The translations under genes were made by a program, and so were the position numbers. Shown here one piece after another: positions 37,501-50,300 of a DNA stretch of 64,000 bases. The stretch is from Penium margaritaceum (taxonomy: Eukaryota > Streptophyta > Zygnematophyceae > Desmidiales > Peniaceae): contig SZWC01000099.1 in the NCBI GenBank assembly GCA_023375785.1, positions 122,955 through 186,954 of the forward strand, in the 5' to 3' direction. Within the stretch, counting starts at the first letter, position 1; every line of letters begins with the position of its first letter. The notes below the pieces were generated by a model that ran no database searches, had not been told where the DNA came from, and was given only the letters and a program-made list of their open reading frames with translations.

Positions 37501-40500
37501 GGGTACTTGGTAAGCGTTGTGGTCATGGTCAGTGGCACCTGCCAACTTTGTCAAGGCATTGCGCACAATAGCTGTGCATGGCCACCAGTTTTTTGCCTTG
37601 TTTATACCAGTTAAGTCATGCACATTAGATGTGCACTGTGATTGGGCACTCTGACTATGGCTGACTCGTGTTACCATTCGTAGTCGTTAAAGTCACTTGG
37701 ATACGTTTGTGGTCATGGTCAGTGGCACATGCCAACTTTGTCAAGGCATTGCGCACAATAGCCACACCGAGCCACCATTATTCTACCTTGTGTGTACCTA
37801 CAAGTTCATGCCTAGTACATCTGTAGTGTGATTGGACACTCAGACCGTGGCTGACTCGTGTTATGATCAAAAGAAGTAAAAGTCACTTGGATACATTTGT
37901 CGTATTGGTCAGTGGCACGTGCCAACTTGGTCAAGGCATTGCGCACAATAGCCACACCGAGCAACCAGTATTATACCTTGTTAATATCTGCAAGGTCATG
38001 CACTATGATTGGACACTCTGACCGTGGCTGACTCGTGTTATGACTCATAGCCGTTTAAGGTACTTGGTAAACTTTGTGGTCATGGTCAGTGGCACATGAC
38101 AACTTTGTCAAGGCATTGCGCACAATAGCCGTGCCAAGCCACCGGTCTTTTACCTTGATTATACCTGCAAGGTTATGCATATTAGATGTGCACTGTGATT
38201 GGGCAGTCTGACTGTGGCTGACTCGTGTTACGATTCGTAGAAGTAAAAGTCACTTGGTAAGCTTTGTAATCATGGTCACTGGCACATGCCAACTTTGTCA
38301 AGGCATTGCGCACAATAGGCACACCAAGGTACCAGTATTCTACCTTGTTTGCACCTGCAATATCGTGCCTAGTACATGTGCACTGTGATTGGACACTCTG
38401 ACCGTGGCTGACTCGAGTTATGATGAATATAAGTAAAAGTCACCTGGATACATTTGTGGTAATGGTCTGTGGCATATGCCAAATTTGTCAATGCATTGTG
38501 CATAATAGCCACACCGAGCCACCAGTATTCTACCTTGTTTATACCTGTAAGCTCATGCCTAGTACATGTACACATGGATTGGACACTCTGGCCATGGCTG
38601 CCTTGTGTTATAATTAATAGCCGTTTAAGATACTTGGTAAACACTGTGGTCATGGTTAGTGGCACAAGCAACCTATGTCAATAAATAACGCACAATAGCC
38701 GTGCCAATCCACTGGTTTTTACCTTGTTTATACCTGCAAGGTCATTCCTAGTACATGTGAGCTGTGATTGGGCACTCTGACTTTGGCTGACTCGTGTTAC
38801 AATTCATATAAGTTAAAGTCACTTGGTAAACTTTGTGGTCATGGTCAGTGGCACATGCCAATTTTGTCAAAGCATTGCGCACAATAGCCACACCAAGCCA
38901 CAAGTATTTCTCCTTGTTTGTATTTGCAAGGTCATGCTCAGTATATCTGCACTGTGATTGGACACTCTGACCAAGGCTGATTCCAGCTATGATTCATAGC
39001 CGTTTAATGTGCTTGGTAAACATTCTGGTCATGGTCAGTGGCACATGCCAACTTTGTCAAGGCATTGCGCACAACAGCCGTGCCAAGCCACCGGTTTTTT
39101 TGCCTTGTTTATACCTGCAAGGTCATGCCTAGTACATCTGAACCTTGATTGGGCACTCTAACTGTGGCTGACTCGTGTTACGATTCATAGACGTTAAAGT
39201 CACTTGGTAACTTTGTGGTCATGGTCCGTGGCAGATGCCAACTTTGTCAAGGCATTGCGCACAGTAGCCACACCGGGCCACCAGCATTCTACCTTGTTTG
39301 TATCTGTAAGATCATACATAGTACATCTGCACTGTGATTGGATACTCTGACCGTGGCTGACTTGTGTTATGATCAATAGAAGTAAAAGTCACTTGGATAC
39401 ATTTGTGGTCATGGTCAGTGGCACATGCCAACTTTGTCAAGGCATTGCACACAATAGCCACACCTAGCCACCAGTATTCTACATTGTTTTGTACCTGTAT
39501 GGTCACGCCCAGTATGTCTGCACTGTGATTGGACACTCTGACCGTGGTCGACTCGTGTTATGATTCATAGCCGTTTAAGGTACTTGGTAAACTTTGTGGT
39601 CATGGTCACTGGCACATGCCAACTTTGTCAAGGCATTGCACACAATAGCCACACCTAGCCACCAGTATTCTACATTGTTTTGTACCTGTATGGTCACGCC
39701 CAGTATGTCTGCACTGTGATTGGACACTCTGACCGTGGTCGACTCGTGTTATGATTCATAGCCGTTTAAGGTACTTGGTAAACTTTGTGGTCATGGTCAC
39801 TGGCACATGCCAACTTTGTCAAGGCATTGTGCACGATAGCCGTGCCAAGCCACCGGATTTTTACCTTGTTCATACATGCAAGGTCATGCATATTAGATGT
39901 GCACTGTGATTGGACACTCTGACCGTGACTGACTCGTGTTATGATCAATAAAAGTAAAAGTCATTTGGATGCATTTGTGGTCATGGTCAGTGGCACATGC
40001 CAACTTTGTCAAGGCATTGCGCACAATAGCCACACACCAAGCCACCAGTATTCTACCTTGTTTGTATCTGCAAGATCATCCCTAGTACATCTCCACTGTG
40101 ATTAGACACTCTGACCGTGGCTGACTTGTGTTATGATCAATAGAAGTAAAAGTCACTTGGATACATTTTTGGTCATGGTCAGTGGCACATGCCAACTTTG
40201 TCAAGGCATTGCGCATAATAGCCACAACGAGCCACCAGTAATCTACCTTGTTTATACCTGCAAGGTCATGCCTAGTATATCTTCACTGTGATTGGACAAT
40301 CTGACAGTGGTTGACTCGTGTCATGATTCATAGCCGTTTAAGGAACTTGGTACACTTTGTGGTCACGGTCAGTGGCACATGCCAACTTTGTGAAGACATT
40401 GCGCACAATAGCCGTGCCAAGCCACCGGTTTTTACCTTGTTTATACCTGCAAGGTCATGCATATTAGATGTGCACTGTGATTGGACACTCTGACCGTGGT

Positions 40501-43500
40501 TGACTCGTGTTATGATCAATAGAAGTAAAGTTCACTTGGATACATTTGTGGTCATGGTCAGAGGCACATGCTAACTTTGTCGAGGCATTGCGCACAATAG
40601 CCACACACCGAGCCACCAGTATTCTACCTTGTTTGCAGTTGCAAGATCATGCCTAGTACATCTGCACTGTGATTAGACACTCTGATCGTGGCTGACTCGT
40701 GTTATGATCAATAGCAGTAAAAGTCACTTGGAAACATTTGTGGGCATGGTCAGTGGCAAATGCCAACTTTGTCAAGGCATTGCGCATAATAGCCACACAG
40801 AGCCACCAGTATTCTACCTTGTTTATACCTGGAAGTTCATGCCCAGTATATCTGCACTGTGATTGGACAATCTAACTGTGGCTGACTCTTGTTATGATTC
40901 ATAGCCGTTTTAGGAACTTGGTAAACTTTGTGGTCATGGTCAGTGGCACATGCCAACTTTGTCAAGGCATTGCGCACAATAGCCGTGCCAAGCCACCAGT
41001 TTTTTGCCTTGTTTACACCAGTAAAGTCATGCACATTACATGTGCACTGTGATTGGGCAGTCTTACTGTGGCTGACTCGTGTTACGATTCGTAGAAGTAA
41101 AAGTCATTTTGTAAGCTTCGTAATCATGGTCAGTGGCACATGCCAACTTTGTCAAGGCATTGCGCACAATAGCCACACCGAGCAACCAGTATTATACATT
41201 TTTTATACCTGCAAGGTCATGCCTAGTATGTCTGCACTATGATTGGACACTCTGACCGTGGCTGACTCGTGTTATGCCTCATAGCCGTTTAAGGTACTTG
41301 GTAAACTTTGTGGTCATGGTCAGTGGCACATGCCAACTTTGTCAAGACATTGTGCACAATAGCCGTGCCAAGCCACCAGTTTTTTACCTTGTTTTTTCCT
41401 GCAAGGTCATGCCTAGTACATCTGAACTATGATAGGGCACTCTGACCGTGGCTGACTCGTGTTACGATTCATAGGAGTTGAAGTCAGTTGGTAATCTTTC
41501 TGGTCATGGTCAGTGGCACATGTCACCTTTGTCAAGGCATTGCGCACAATAGCCACACTGAGCCACCAGTATTTTACTTTGTTTATACCTTCAAGATCAT
41601 GCCCAGTATATCAACACTGTGATTGGACACTCGGACCGTGGCTGACTCGTGTTATGATTCATAGCCGTTGAAGGTACTTGGTAAACTTTGTGGTCATGGT
41701 CAGTGGCACATGCCAACTTTGTCACGGCATTGCGGACAATAGCCGTGCCAAGCCACCGGTTTTTTACCTTGATAATGCCTGCAATGTCATGCAAATTAGA
41801 TGTGCACTGTGATTGGGCAGTCTGACTGTGGCTGACTCGTGTTACGATTCGTAGAAGTAAAAGTCACTTGGTAAGCTTTGTGGTCATGGTCAGTGGCACA
41901 TGCCAACTTTGTCAAGGCAATGCGCACAATAGGCACACCAAGCCACTTGTATTCTACCTTGTTCGCACATGCAAGATGGTGCCTAGTACATCTGCACTGT
42001 GATTGGACACTCTGACCGTGGCTGATTTGTGTTATGATCAATAGAAGTAAAAGTCACTTGGATACATTTGGGGTCATGGTCAGTGGCACATGCCAACTTT
42101 GTCAAGGCATTGCGCACAATAGCCACACCAAGCCACCAGTATTCTTCCTTGTTTGTATTTGCAAGGTCATGCTCAGTATTCTACATTTTTTGTACCTGCA
42201 AGATCATGCCTAGTACATCTGTAGTGTGATTGGACAATCTGACCGTGGCTGACTCGTGTTATGGTCAATAAAAGTAAAAGTCACTTTGATACATTTTTGG
42301 TCATGGTCAGTGGCACATGCCAATTTGTCAAGGCATTGCGCACAATAGCCACACCGAGCAACCAGTATTATACCTTGTTTATACCTGCAAGGTTATGCCT
42401 AGTATGTCTGCACTATGATTGGACACTCTGACCGTGGCTGACTCGTGTTATTACTCATAGCCATTTAAGGTACTTGGTAAACTTTGTGGTCATTGTCAGT
42501 GGCACATGCCAACTTTGTCAAGACATTGTGCACAATAGCCGTGCCAAGCCACCGGTTTTTTACCTTGTTTTTTCCTGCAAGGTCATGCCTAGTACACCTT
42601 ATCTATGATAGGGTACTCTGAGCGTGGCTTACTCGTGTTATGATTCATAGACGTTGACGTCACTTGGTAATCTTTCTGGTCATGGTCATTGGCACATGTC
42701 AACTTTGTCAAGGCATTGCGCACAATAGCCACACCGAGCCACCCGTATTTTACTTTGTTTATACCTTCAGGATCATGCCCAGTATATCAGCACTGTGATT
42801 GGACACTCTGACCGTGGCTGACTCGTGTTATGATTCATAGCCGTTTAAGGTACTTGGTAAACTTTGTGGTCATGGTCAGTGGCACATGCCAACTTTGTCA
42901 AGGCATTGCGCACAATAGCCACACCGAGCCACCCGTATTTTACTTTGTTTATACCTTCAGGATCATGCCCAGTATATCAGCACTGTGATTGGACACTCTG
43001 ACCGTGGCTGACTCGTGTTATGATTCATAGCCGTTTAAGGTACTTGGTAAACTTTGTGGTCATGGTCAGTGGCACATGCCAACTTTGTCAAGGCATTGTG
43101 GACAATAGCCGTGCCAAGCCACCGGTTTTTTACCTTGATAATGCCTGCAATGTCATGCAAATTATATGTGCACTGTGATTGGGCAGTCTGACTGTGGCTG
43201 ACTCGTGTTACGATTCGTAGAAGTAAAAGTCACTTGGTAAGCTTTGTGGTCATGGTCAGTGGCACATGCCAACTTTGTCAAGGCAATGAGCACAATAGGC
43301 ACACCAAGCCACCAGTATTCTACCTTGTTCACACATGCAAGATTGTGCCTAGTACATCTGCGCTGTGATTGGACACTCTGACCGTGGCTGACTCGTGTTA
43401 TGATCAATAGAAGTAAAAGTCACTTGGATACATTTGGGGTCATGGTCAGTGGCACATGCCGACTTTGTCAAGGCATTGTGCACAATAGCCACACCGAGCC

Positions 43501-44278
43501 ACCAGTTTTCTACCTTGTTTATACCTGTAAGATCATGCCTAGTACACTTGCACTGGGATTGCACACTCTGACCATGGCTGACTCGTGTTATAATTCATAG
43601 CCGTTTAAGGTACTTGGTAAACATTGTGGTCATGGTCAGTGGCACATGCCAACTTTGTCAAGGAATTACGCACAATTCCGGTGCCAAGCCACCGGTTTTT
43701 ACCTTGTTTATATCTGCAAGGTCATGCCTAGTACATCTGAGCTGTGATTGGGTACTCTGACTGTGGCTGACTTGTGTTACGAATCGTATAAGTTAAAGTC
43801 ACTTGGTAAACTTTGTTGTCATGGTCAGTGGCACATGCCAACTTTGTCAAGGCATTGCGTACAATAGCCGTGCCAAGACACCAGCTTTTTACCCTGTTTA
43901 TACCTGCAAGGTCATGCATATTAGATGTGCACTGTGATTGGATACTCTGACCGTGGCTGACTCGTGTTATGATCAATATAAGTAAAAGTCACTCGGATAC
44001 ATTTGTGGTCATGGTCAGTGGCACATGCCAACTTTGTCAAGGCATTGCGCACAGTATCCACACCAAGCCACCAGTATTCTACCTTGATTGTATTTGCAAT
44101 GTCATGCTCAGTATATCTGTACTGTGATAGGACACTATGACCAAGGCTGACTCGTGTTATGATTCATAGCCGTTTAAGGTACTTGGTAAACTTTCTGGTC
44201 ATGGTCAGTGGCACATGCCAACTTTGTCAAGGCATTGCGCACAATAGCCGTGCCAAGCCACCGGTTTTTTACCTTGTT

Positions 44279-44328
44279 TATGACTCGTGTTATGGCTGAT
44301 TGGGCACTCTGACTGTGGCTGACTGGTG
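44279..44328. other. Second satellite orientation switch
   Basis: Reverse monomers end at GTGGCTGACT and forward sequence (ACTGGTGGCTCGG) starts, with ACT shared by both. About 40 bp earlier there is another jump inside the reverse unit (TTTAT followed by GACTCGTG), so the breakpoint is composite. Confidence 0.85.
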
Positions 44329-47300
44329 GCTCGGTGTGGCTATTATGCGCAATGCCTTGACAACGTTGGCATGTGCCACTGACCATGACCACAAATGTAT
44401 CCAACGACTTTTAGTTCTATTGATCATAACACAGGTCAGCCACGGTCAAAGTGTCTAATCACAGTGTAGATGTACTATGCATGATCTTGCAGATACAGAC
44501 AAGGTAGAATACTGGTGGCTCGGTGTGTGGCTATTGTGCGCAATGCCTTGACAGAGTTGGCATGTGCCACTGACCATGACCACAAATGTATCCAAGTGAC
44601 TTTTACTTTCATTGATCATAACACGAGTCAGTCACGGTCAGAGTGTCCAATCACTGTGCACATATAATATGCATGACCTTGCAGGTATGAACAATGTAAA
44701 AATCCGGTGGCTTGGCACGGCTATTGTGCACAATGCCTTGACAAAGTTGGCATGTGCCAGTGACCATGACCACAAAGTTTACCAAGTACCTTAAACGGCT
44801 ATGAATCATAACACAAGTCAGCCACGGTCAGAGTGTCCAATCACAGTGCGGACATACTGGGCATGACCTTACAGGTATAAACAAGGTAGAATACTAGTGG
44901 CTCGGTGTGGCTATTGTGTGCACTGCCTTGACAAAGTTGGCATCTGCCACTGACCATGACCACAAATGTATCCAAGTGATTTTTACTTCTATTCATCATA
45001 ACACAAGTCAGCCACCGTCTGAGCGTCCAATCACAGTGCGGATATACTGGACATGATCTTGCAGATACAAACAAGGTAGAGAACTGGTGGCTCGGAGTGG
45101 CTATGTGCGCAATGCCTTGACAAATTTGGCATGTGCCACTGACCATGACCACAAAGTTTACCAAGTAACTTTAACTTCTACAAATCATTACACGAGTCAG
45201 CCACGGTCAGAGTGTTCAATCACAGCTCAGATATCCTGGAAATGATCTTGCAGGTACAAACAAGGTAGAATACTGGTCGCTTGGTGTGACTATTTTGCAC
45301 AATGCCTTGACAAAGTTGGCATGTGCCACTGACCATTACCACAAATGTGTCCAAGTGACTTTTACTTCTATTGATTATAACACGAGTCAGCCACGGAGTG
45401 TCCAATATTAGTGCAGATATGACGGGCATGACATTGCAGATATAAACAAGGTAGAATACTGGTGGCTCGGTGTCGCTATTGTGCGCAATGCCTTGACAAA
45501 GTTGGCATGTGCCACTGGCCATGACCACAAAGATTACCAAGTGAATTTAACTTCTACAAATCGTAACACAAGTCAGCCACAGTCAGAGTGCCCAATCATA
45601 GTGCACATCTAATGTGCATGACCTTGCAGGTATATACAAGGTAAAAAACTGGTGGCTTGGCACAGCTATTGTGCGCAATGCCTTGACAAAGTTGGCATGT
45701 GCCACTGACCATGACCACAAAGTTTACCAAGTACCGTAAACGGCTATGAATCATAACACGCGTCAGCCACGGTCAGAGTGTCCACCCACAGTGCAGATAT
45801 ACTGGGCATGACCTTGCAGGTATAAACAAGGTAGAATACTGGTGGCTCGGTGTGGGTATTGTGCGCAATGCCTTGACAAAGTTGGCATGTGCCACTGACC
45901 ATGACCACAAATGTATCCAAGTGACTTTTAATTCTATTGATCATAACACGAGTCAGCCACGGTCAGAATGTCCAATCACAGTGCAGTCGTACTAGCCATG
46001 ATCTTGCAGGTGCAAACAAGGGAGAATACTCGTGGCTCGGTGTGGCGTTTGTACGCAATGCATTGACAAAGTTGGCATGTGCCACTGACCCTGAACACAA
46101 ACTTTACCAAGTGACTTTAACTTCTACGAATCGTAACGAAAGTCAGCCACGGTCAGAGTGTCCAATCACAGCGTACATCTAATATGCATGACCTTGCAGG
46201 TGCAAACAAGGTACAATACCGGTGGCTCGGTGTGGCTCATGTGCGCAATGCCTTGACAAAGTTGGCATGTGCCACTGACCATGACCCTTAACTTTACCAA
46301 GTACCTTAAACGGCTATGAATCATAACATGAGTCAGCCACGATCAGCGTGTCCAATCACAGTGCAGATGTACTGGACATGACATTGCAGGTATAAACAAG
46401 GTAGAATACTGGTGGCTTGGTGTGAATATTGTGCGCAATGCCTCGACAAAGTTGGCATTTGCCACTGACCATGACCAGAAATGTATCCAAGTCATTTTTT
46501 CTTCTATTGATCATAACACGAGTCAGCCACGGTCAGAGTGTCCAATCATAGTGTAGATGTACTAGGCATGATCTTGCAGGTTCAAACAAGGTAGAATACT
46601 GGTGGCTCGGTGTGGCTATTGTGCGCAATGCCTTGACAAAGGTGGCATGTGCCACTGACCATGACCACAAAGTTTACCAAGTGACTTTAACTTATACGAA
46701 TCATAACACGAGTCAGCCACGGTCAGAGTGTCCAATGATAGTGTAGATGTACTAGGCATGATCTTGCAGGTTCAAACAAGGTAGAATACTGGTGGCTCGG
46801 TGTGGCTATTGTGCGCAATGCCTTGACAAAGGTGGCATGTGCCACTGACCATGACCACAAAGTTTACCAAGTGACTTTAACTTATACGAATCATAACACG
46901 AGTCAGCCACGGTCAGAGTGTTCAATCACAGTGCAGATATACTGGGCATAATATTGCAGGTACAAACAAGGTAGAATACTGGTGGCTCGGTGTGGCTATT
47001 GTGCGCAATGCCTCGACAAAGTTTGCATGTGCCACTGACCATGGCCACTAATGTATCCAAGTGAATTTTACTTCTATTGATCATAACACGAGTCAGCCAC
47101 GGTCAGAGTGTCCAATCACAGTGCAGATGTACTGGGCATGATATTGCAGGTACAAACAAGGTAGAATACTGGTGTCTTGGCACGGCTATTGTGCACAATG
47201 CTTTGACAAAGTTGGCATGTGCCACAGACCATTACCACAAATGTATCCAGGTGACTTTTACTTCTATTGATCGTAACACGAGTCAGCCACGGTCAGAGTG

Positions 47301-50300
47301 TCCAATCACAGTGCAGATATACTGGGCATGATGTTGCAGGTACAAAAAAGGTAGAATACTGGTGTCTCGGTGTGGTGATTGTGCGCAATGCCTTGACAAA
47401 GTTGGCATGTGCCATTGATCATGACCACAAATGTATCCAAGGAACTTTTTCTTCTATTGATCATAACATGAGTCAGCCACGGTCAGAGTGTCCAATTACA
47501 TTGCAAATGTACTAGGTATGATCTTACAGGTGCAAAGAAGGTACAATACTGGTGGCTTGGTGTGGCTATTGTGCGCAATGCCTTGACAAAGTTGGCATGT
47601 GCCACTGCCCATGACCACAAAGTTTACCAAGTTCCTTAAATGGTTAGGAATCATAACACGAGTCAGCCACGGTCAGAGTGTCCAATCACAGTGCAGTTTT
47701 ACTAGGCATGATCTTGCAGGTGCAAATAAGGTACAATACTGGTGGCTCGGTATGGCTATAGTGTGCAATGCCTTGAAAAAATTGGCATGTGCCAATGACC
47801 ACGATCACAAATGTATCCAAGAGACTTTTACCTCTATTGATCATAACACCAGTCAGCCACGGTCAGAGATTCCATCACAGTGAAGATGTACTAGCATGAC
47901 CTTGCAGGTTCAAACAATGTAGAATACTGGTGGCTCGGTGTGGCTATTATGTTTAATGCCTTGAAAACGTTGGCATGTGCCACTGACCATGACCACAAAT
48001 GTATCCAAGTGACTTTTACCTCTATTGATCATCAAACGAGTCAGCCACGGTTAGAGTGTCCAATCACAGCGCATATGTACTACGCATGACCTTGACAAAG
48101 TTGGCATGTGCCACTGACCATGACCACGAAGATTACCAAGTGACTTTAACTTCTACGAATCATAACACGAGTTAACCACAGTCAGAGTGTCCAATCACAG
48201 TGCATATATGTTGTGTATGATATTGCAGGTACAAACGAGATAGAATACTGGTGGTTCGATGTGGCTATTGTGCGCAATGCCTTGAAAAAGTTGGCATGTG
48301 CCACTGACCATGACCACAAATGTATCCAAGTGACTTTTACTTCTATTGATCCTAACATGAGTCAGCCATGGTCAGAGTCTCCAATCAAAGCGCAGATGTA
48401 CTAGGCATGATCTCGCAGGTACAAACAAGGTAGAATACTGGTGGCTCGGTGTGGCTATTGTGCGCAATGCCTTGACAAGATTGGCATGTGCCACTCACCA
48501 TGACCACAAATGTATCCAAATGAATTTTACTTCTATTCGTCATATAACAAGTCAGCCACAGTCAGAGTGTCCACTAAGAGTGCAAATTTTCTAAGCATGA
48601 TCTTGCAGGTGCAAACAAGGTACAATACTGGTGGCTCGTTGTGGCTATTGTGCGCAATCCCTTGACAAAGTTGGCATGTGTCACTGACCATGACCACAAA
48701 GTTTACCAAGTACCTTAAATGGCTATGAATCATAACACAAGTCAGCCACTGTCAGAGTGTCCAGTCACAGTGGAGATATACTTGGCATGACCTTGCAGGT
48801 ATATAGAAGGTAGAATACTGGTGGATCGGTGTGGCTATTGTGCGCAATGCCTTGACAAAGATGGCATGTGCCACTGACCATGACCACAAATGTATCCACG
48901 TGACTTTTACATCTATTGATCATAACACGAGTCAGCCACGTTCAGAGTGTCCAATCAAAGTGCAGATGTACTAGGCATGTTATTGCAGGTACAAACAAGA
49001 TACAATACTGGTGGCGTGCTAGGGCTATTGTGCGCGATGCCTTGACAAAGTTGGCATGTGCCACTGACCATGACCACAACTGTTTCCAAGTGTTTTTTAC
49101 TTCTATTGGTCATAACACGAGTCAGCCACGGTCAGAGTGTCCAATCACAGTGCAGATATATTGGGCATGACCTTGCAGGTACAAACAAGGTAGAATACGG
49201 GTGGCTCGGTGTGAGTATTGTGTGCAATGCCTTGACAGAGTTGGGATGTGCCACTGACCATGATTACAAATGTATCCAAGTGACTCTTACTTCTATTGAT
49301 CATAACACGAGTCAGCCACGGTTGTAGTATCCAATCACAGTGCAGACGTACTATTCATGATCTTACAGGTATAAACAAGGAAGAATACTGGTGGCTCGGT
49401 GTGGCTTTTGTGCGCAATGCCTTGACAAAGTTGGCATGTGCCACTGACCATGATCACAAAGTTTACCAAGCGACTTTAACTTCTACGAATCGTAACACGA
49501 GTCAGCCACGGTCAGAATATCCAATCACATCGTACATCTAATATGCATGACATTGCAGGTGCAAACAAGGTACAATAGCGGTGGCTCGGTGTGGCTATTG
49601 TTTACAATGCCTTGACAAAGTTGGCATGTGCCACTGACCATGACCAGAGAGTTTACCAAGTACCTTAAATGGCTATGAATCATAACACGAGTCAGCCACG
49701 TCAGCGTGTCCAATCACAGTGGAGATGTACTAAGCATGACCTTGTAGGTGTAAGCAAGATAGAATACTGGTGGCTCAGTGTGGCTATTGTGCGCAATGCC
49801 TTGACAAAGTTGGCATGTGCCACTGGCCATGACCACAAATGTATCCAAGTGACTTTTACTTCTATTGATCATACCACGAGTCAGCCACGGTCAGAGTGTC
49901 CAATCACAGTGCACATGTACTAGGCATGAGCTTGCAGGTTCAAACAAGGTAGAATACTGGTGGCTTGGTGTGCCTATTGTGCGCAATGCCTTGACAAAGA
50001 TGGCATGTGCCACTGACCACGACCACAAAAGTTTCCAAGTGACTTTACCTTAAACGAATCATAACACGAGTCAGCCACGGTCAGAGTGTCCAATCACAGT
50101 GTAGATATACTGGGCATGATCTTGCAGGTACAAACAAGGTAGAATACTGGTGGCTAAGTGTGGCTATTGTGCGCAATGCCTCGACAAGGTTTGCATGTTC
50201 CACTGACCATGACCACAAATGTATCCAAGTGACTTTTACTTCTATTGATCATAACATGGGTCAGCCACGGTCATAGTTTGCAATCACAATGCAAATGTAC

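Larger units (their letters stand above)
28931..44321 (-). repeat. Satellite, reverse, longest block
   Basis: About 81 monomers. It contains rearranged monomers: shortened ones near 32790, 35140 and 38000, and a composite one near 42160-42200. Exact doubled monomers are near 36700-37070, 39430-39810 and 42710-43090. Two single-N joints are at 29906 and 31359. A CA-dinucleotide variant (AGCCACACACC) occurs at about 37190, 40030 and 40605, showing segment-level copying about 3.4 kb apart. No gene is seen. Confidence 0.92.
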
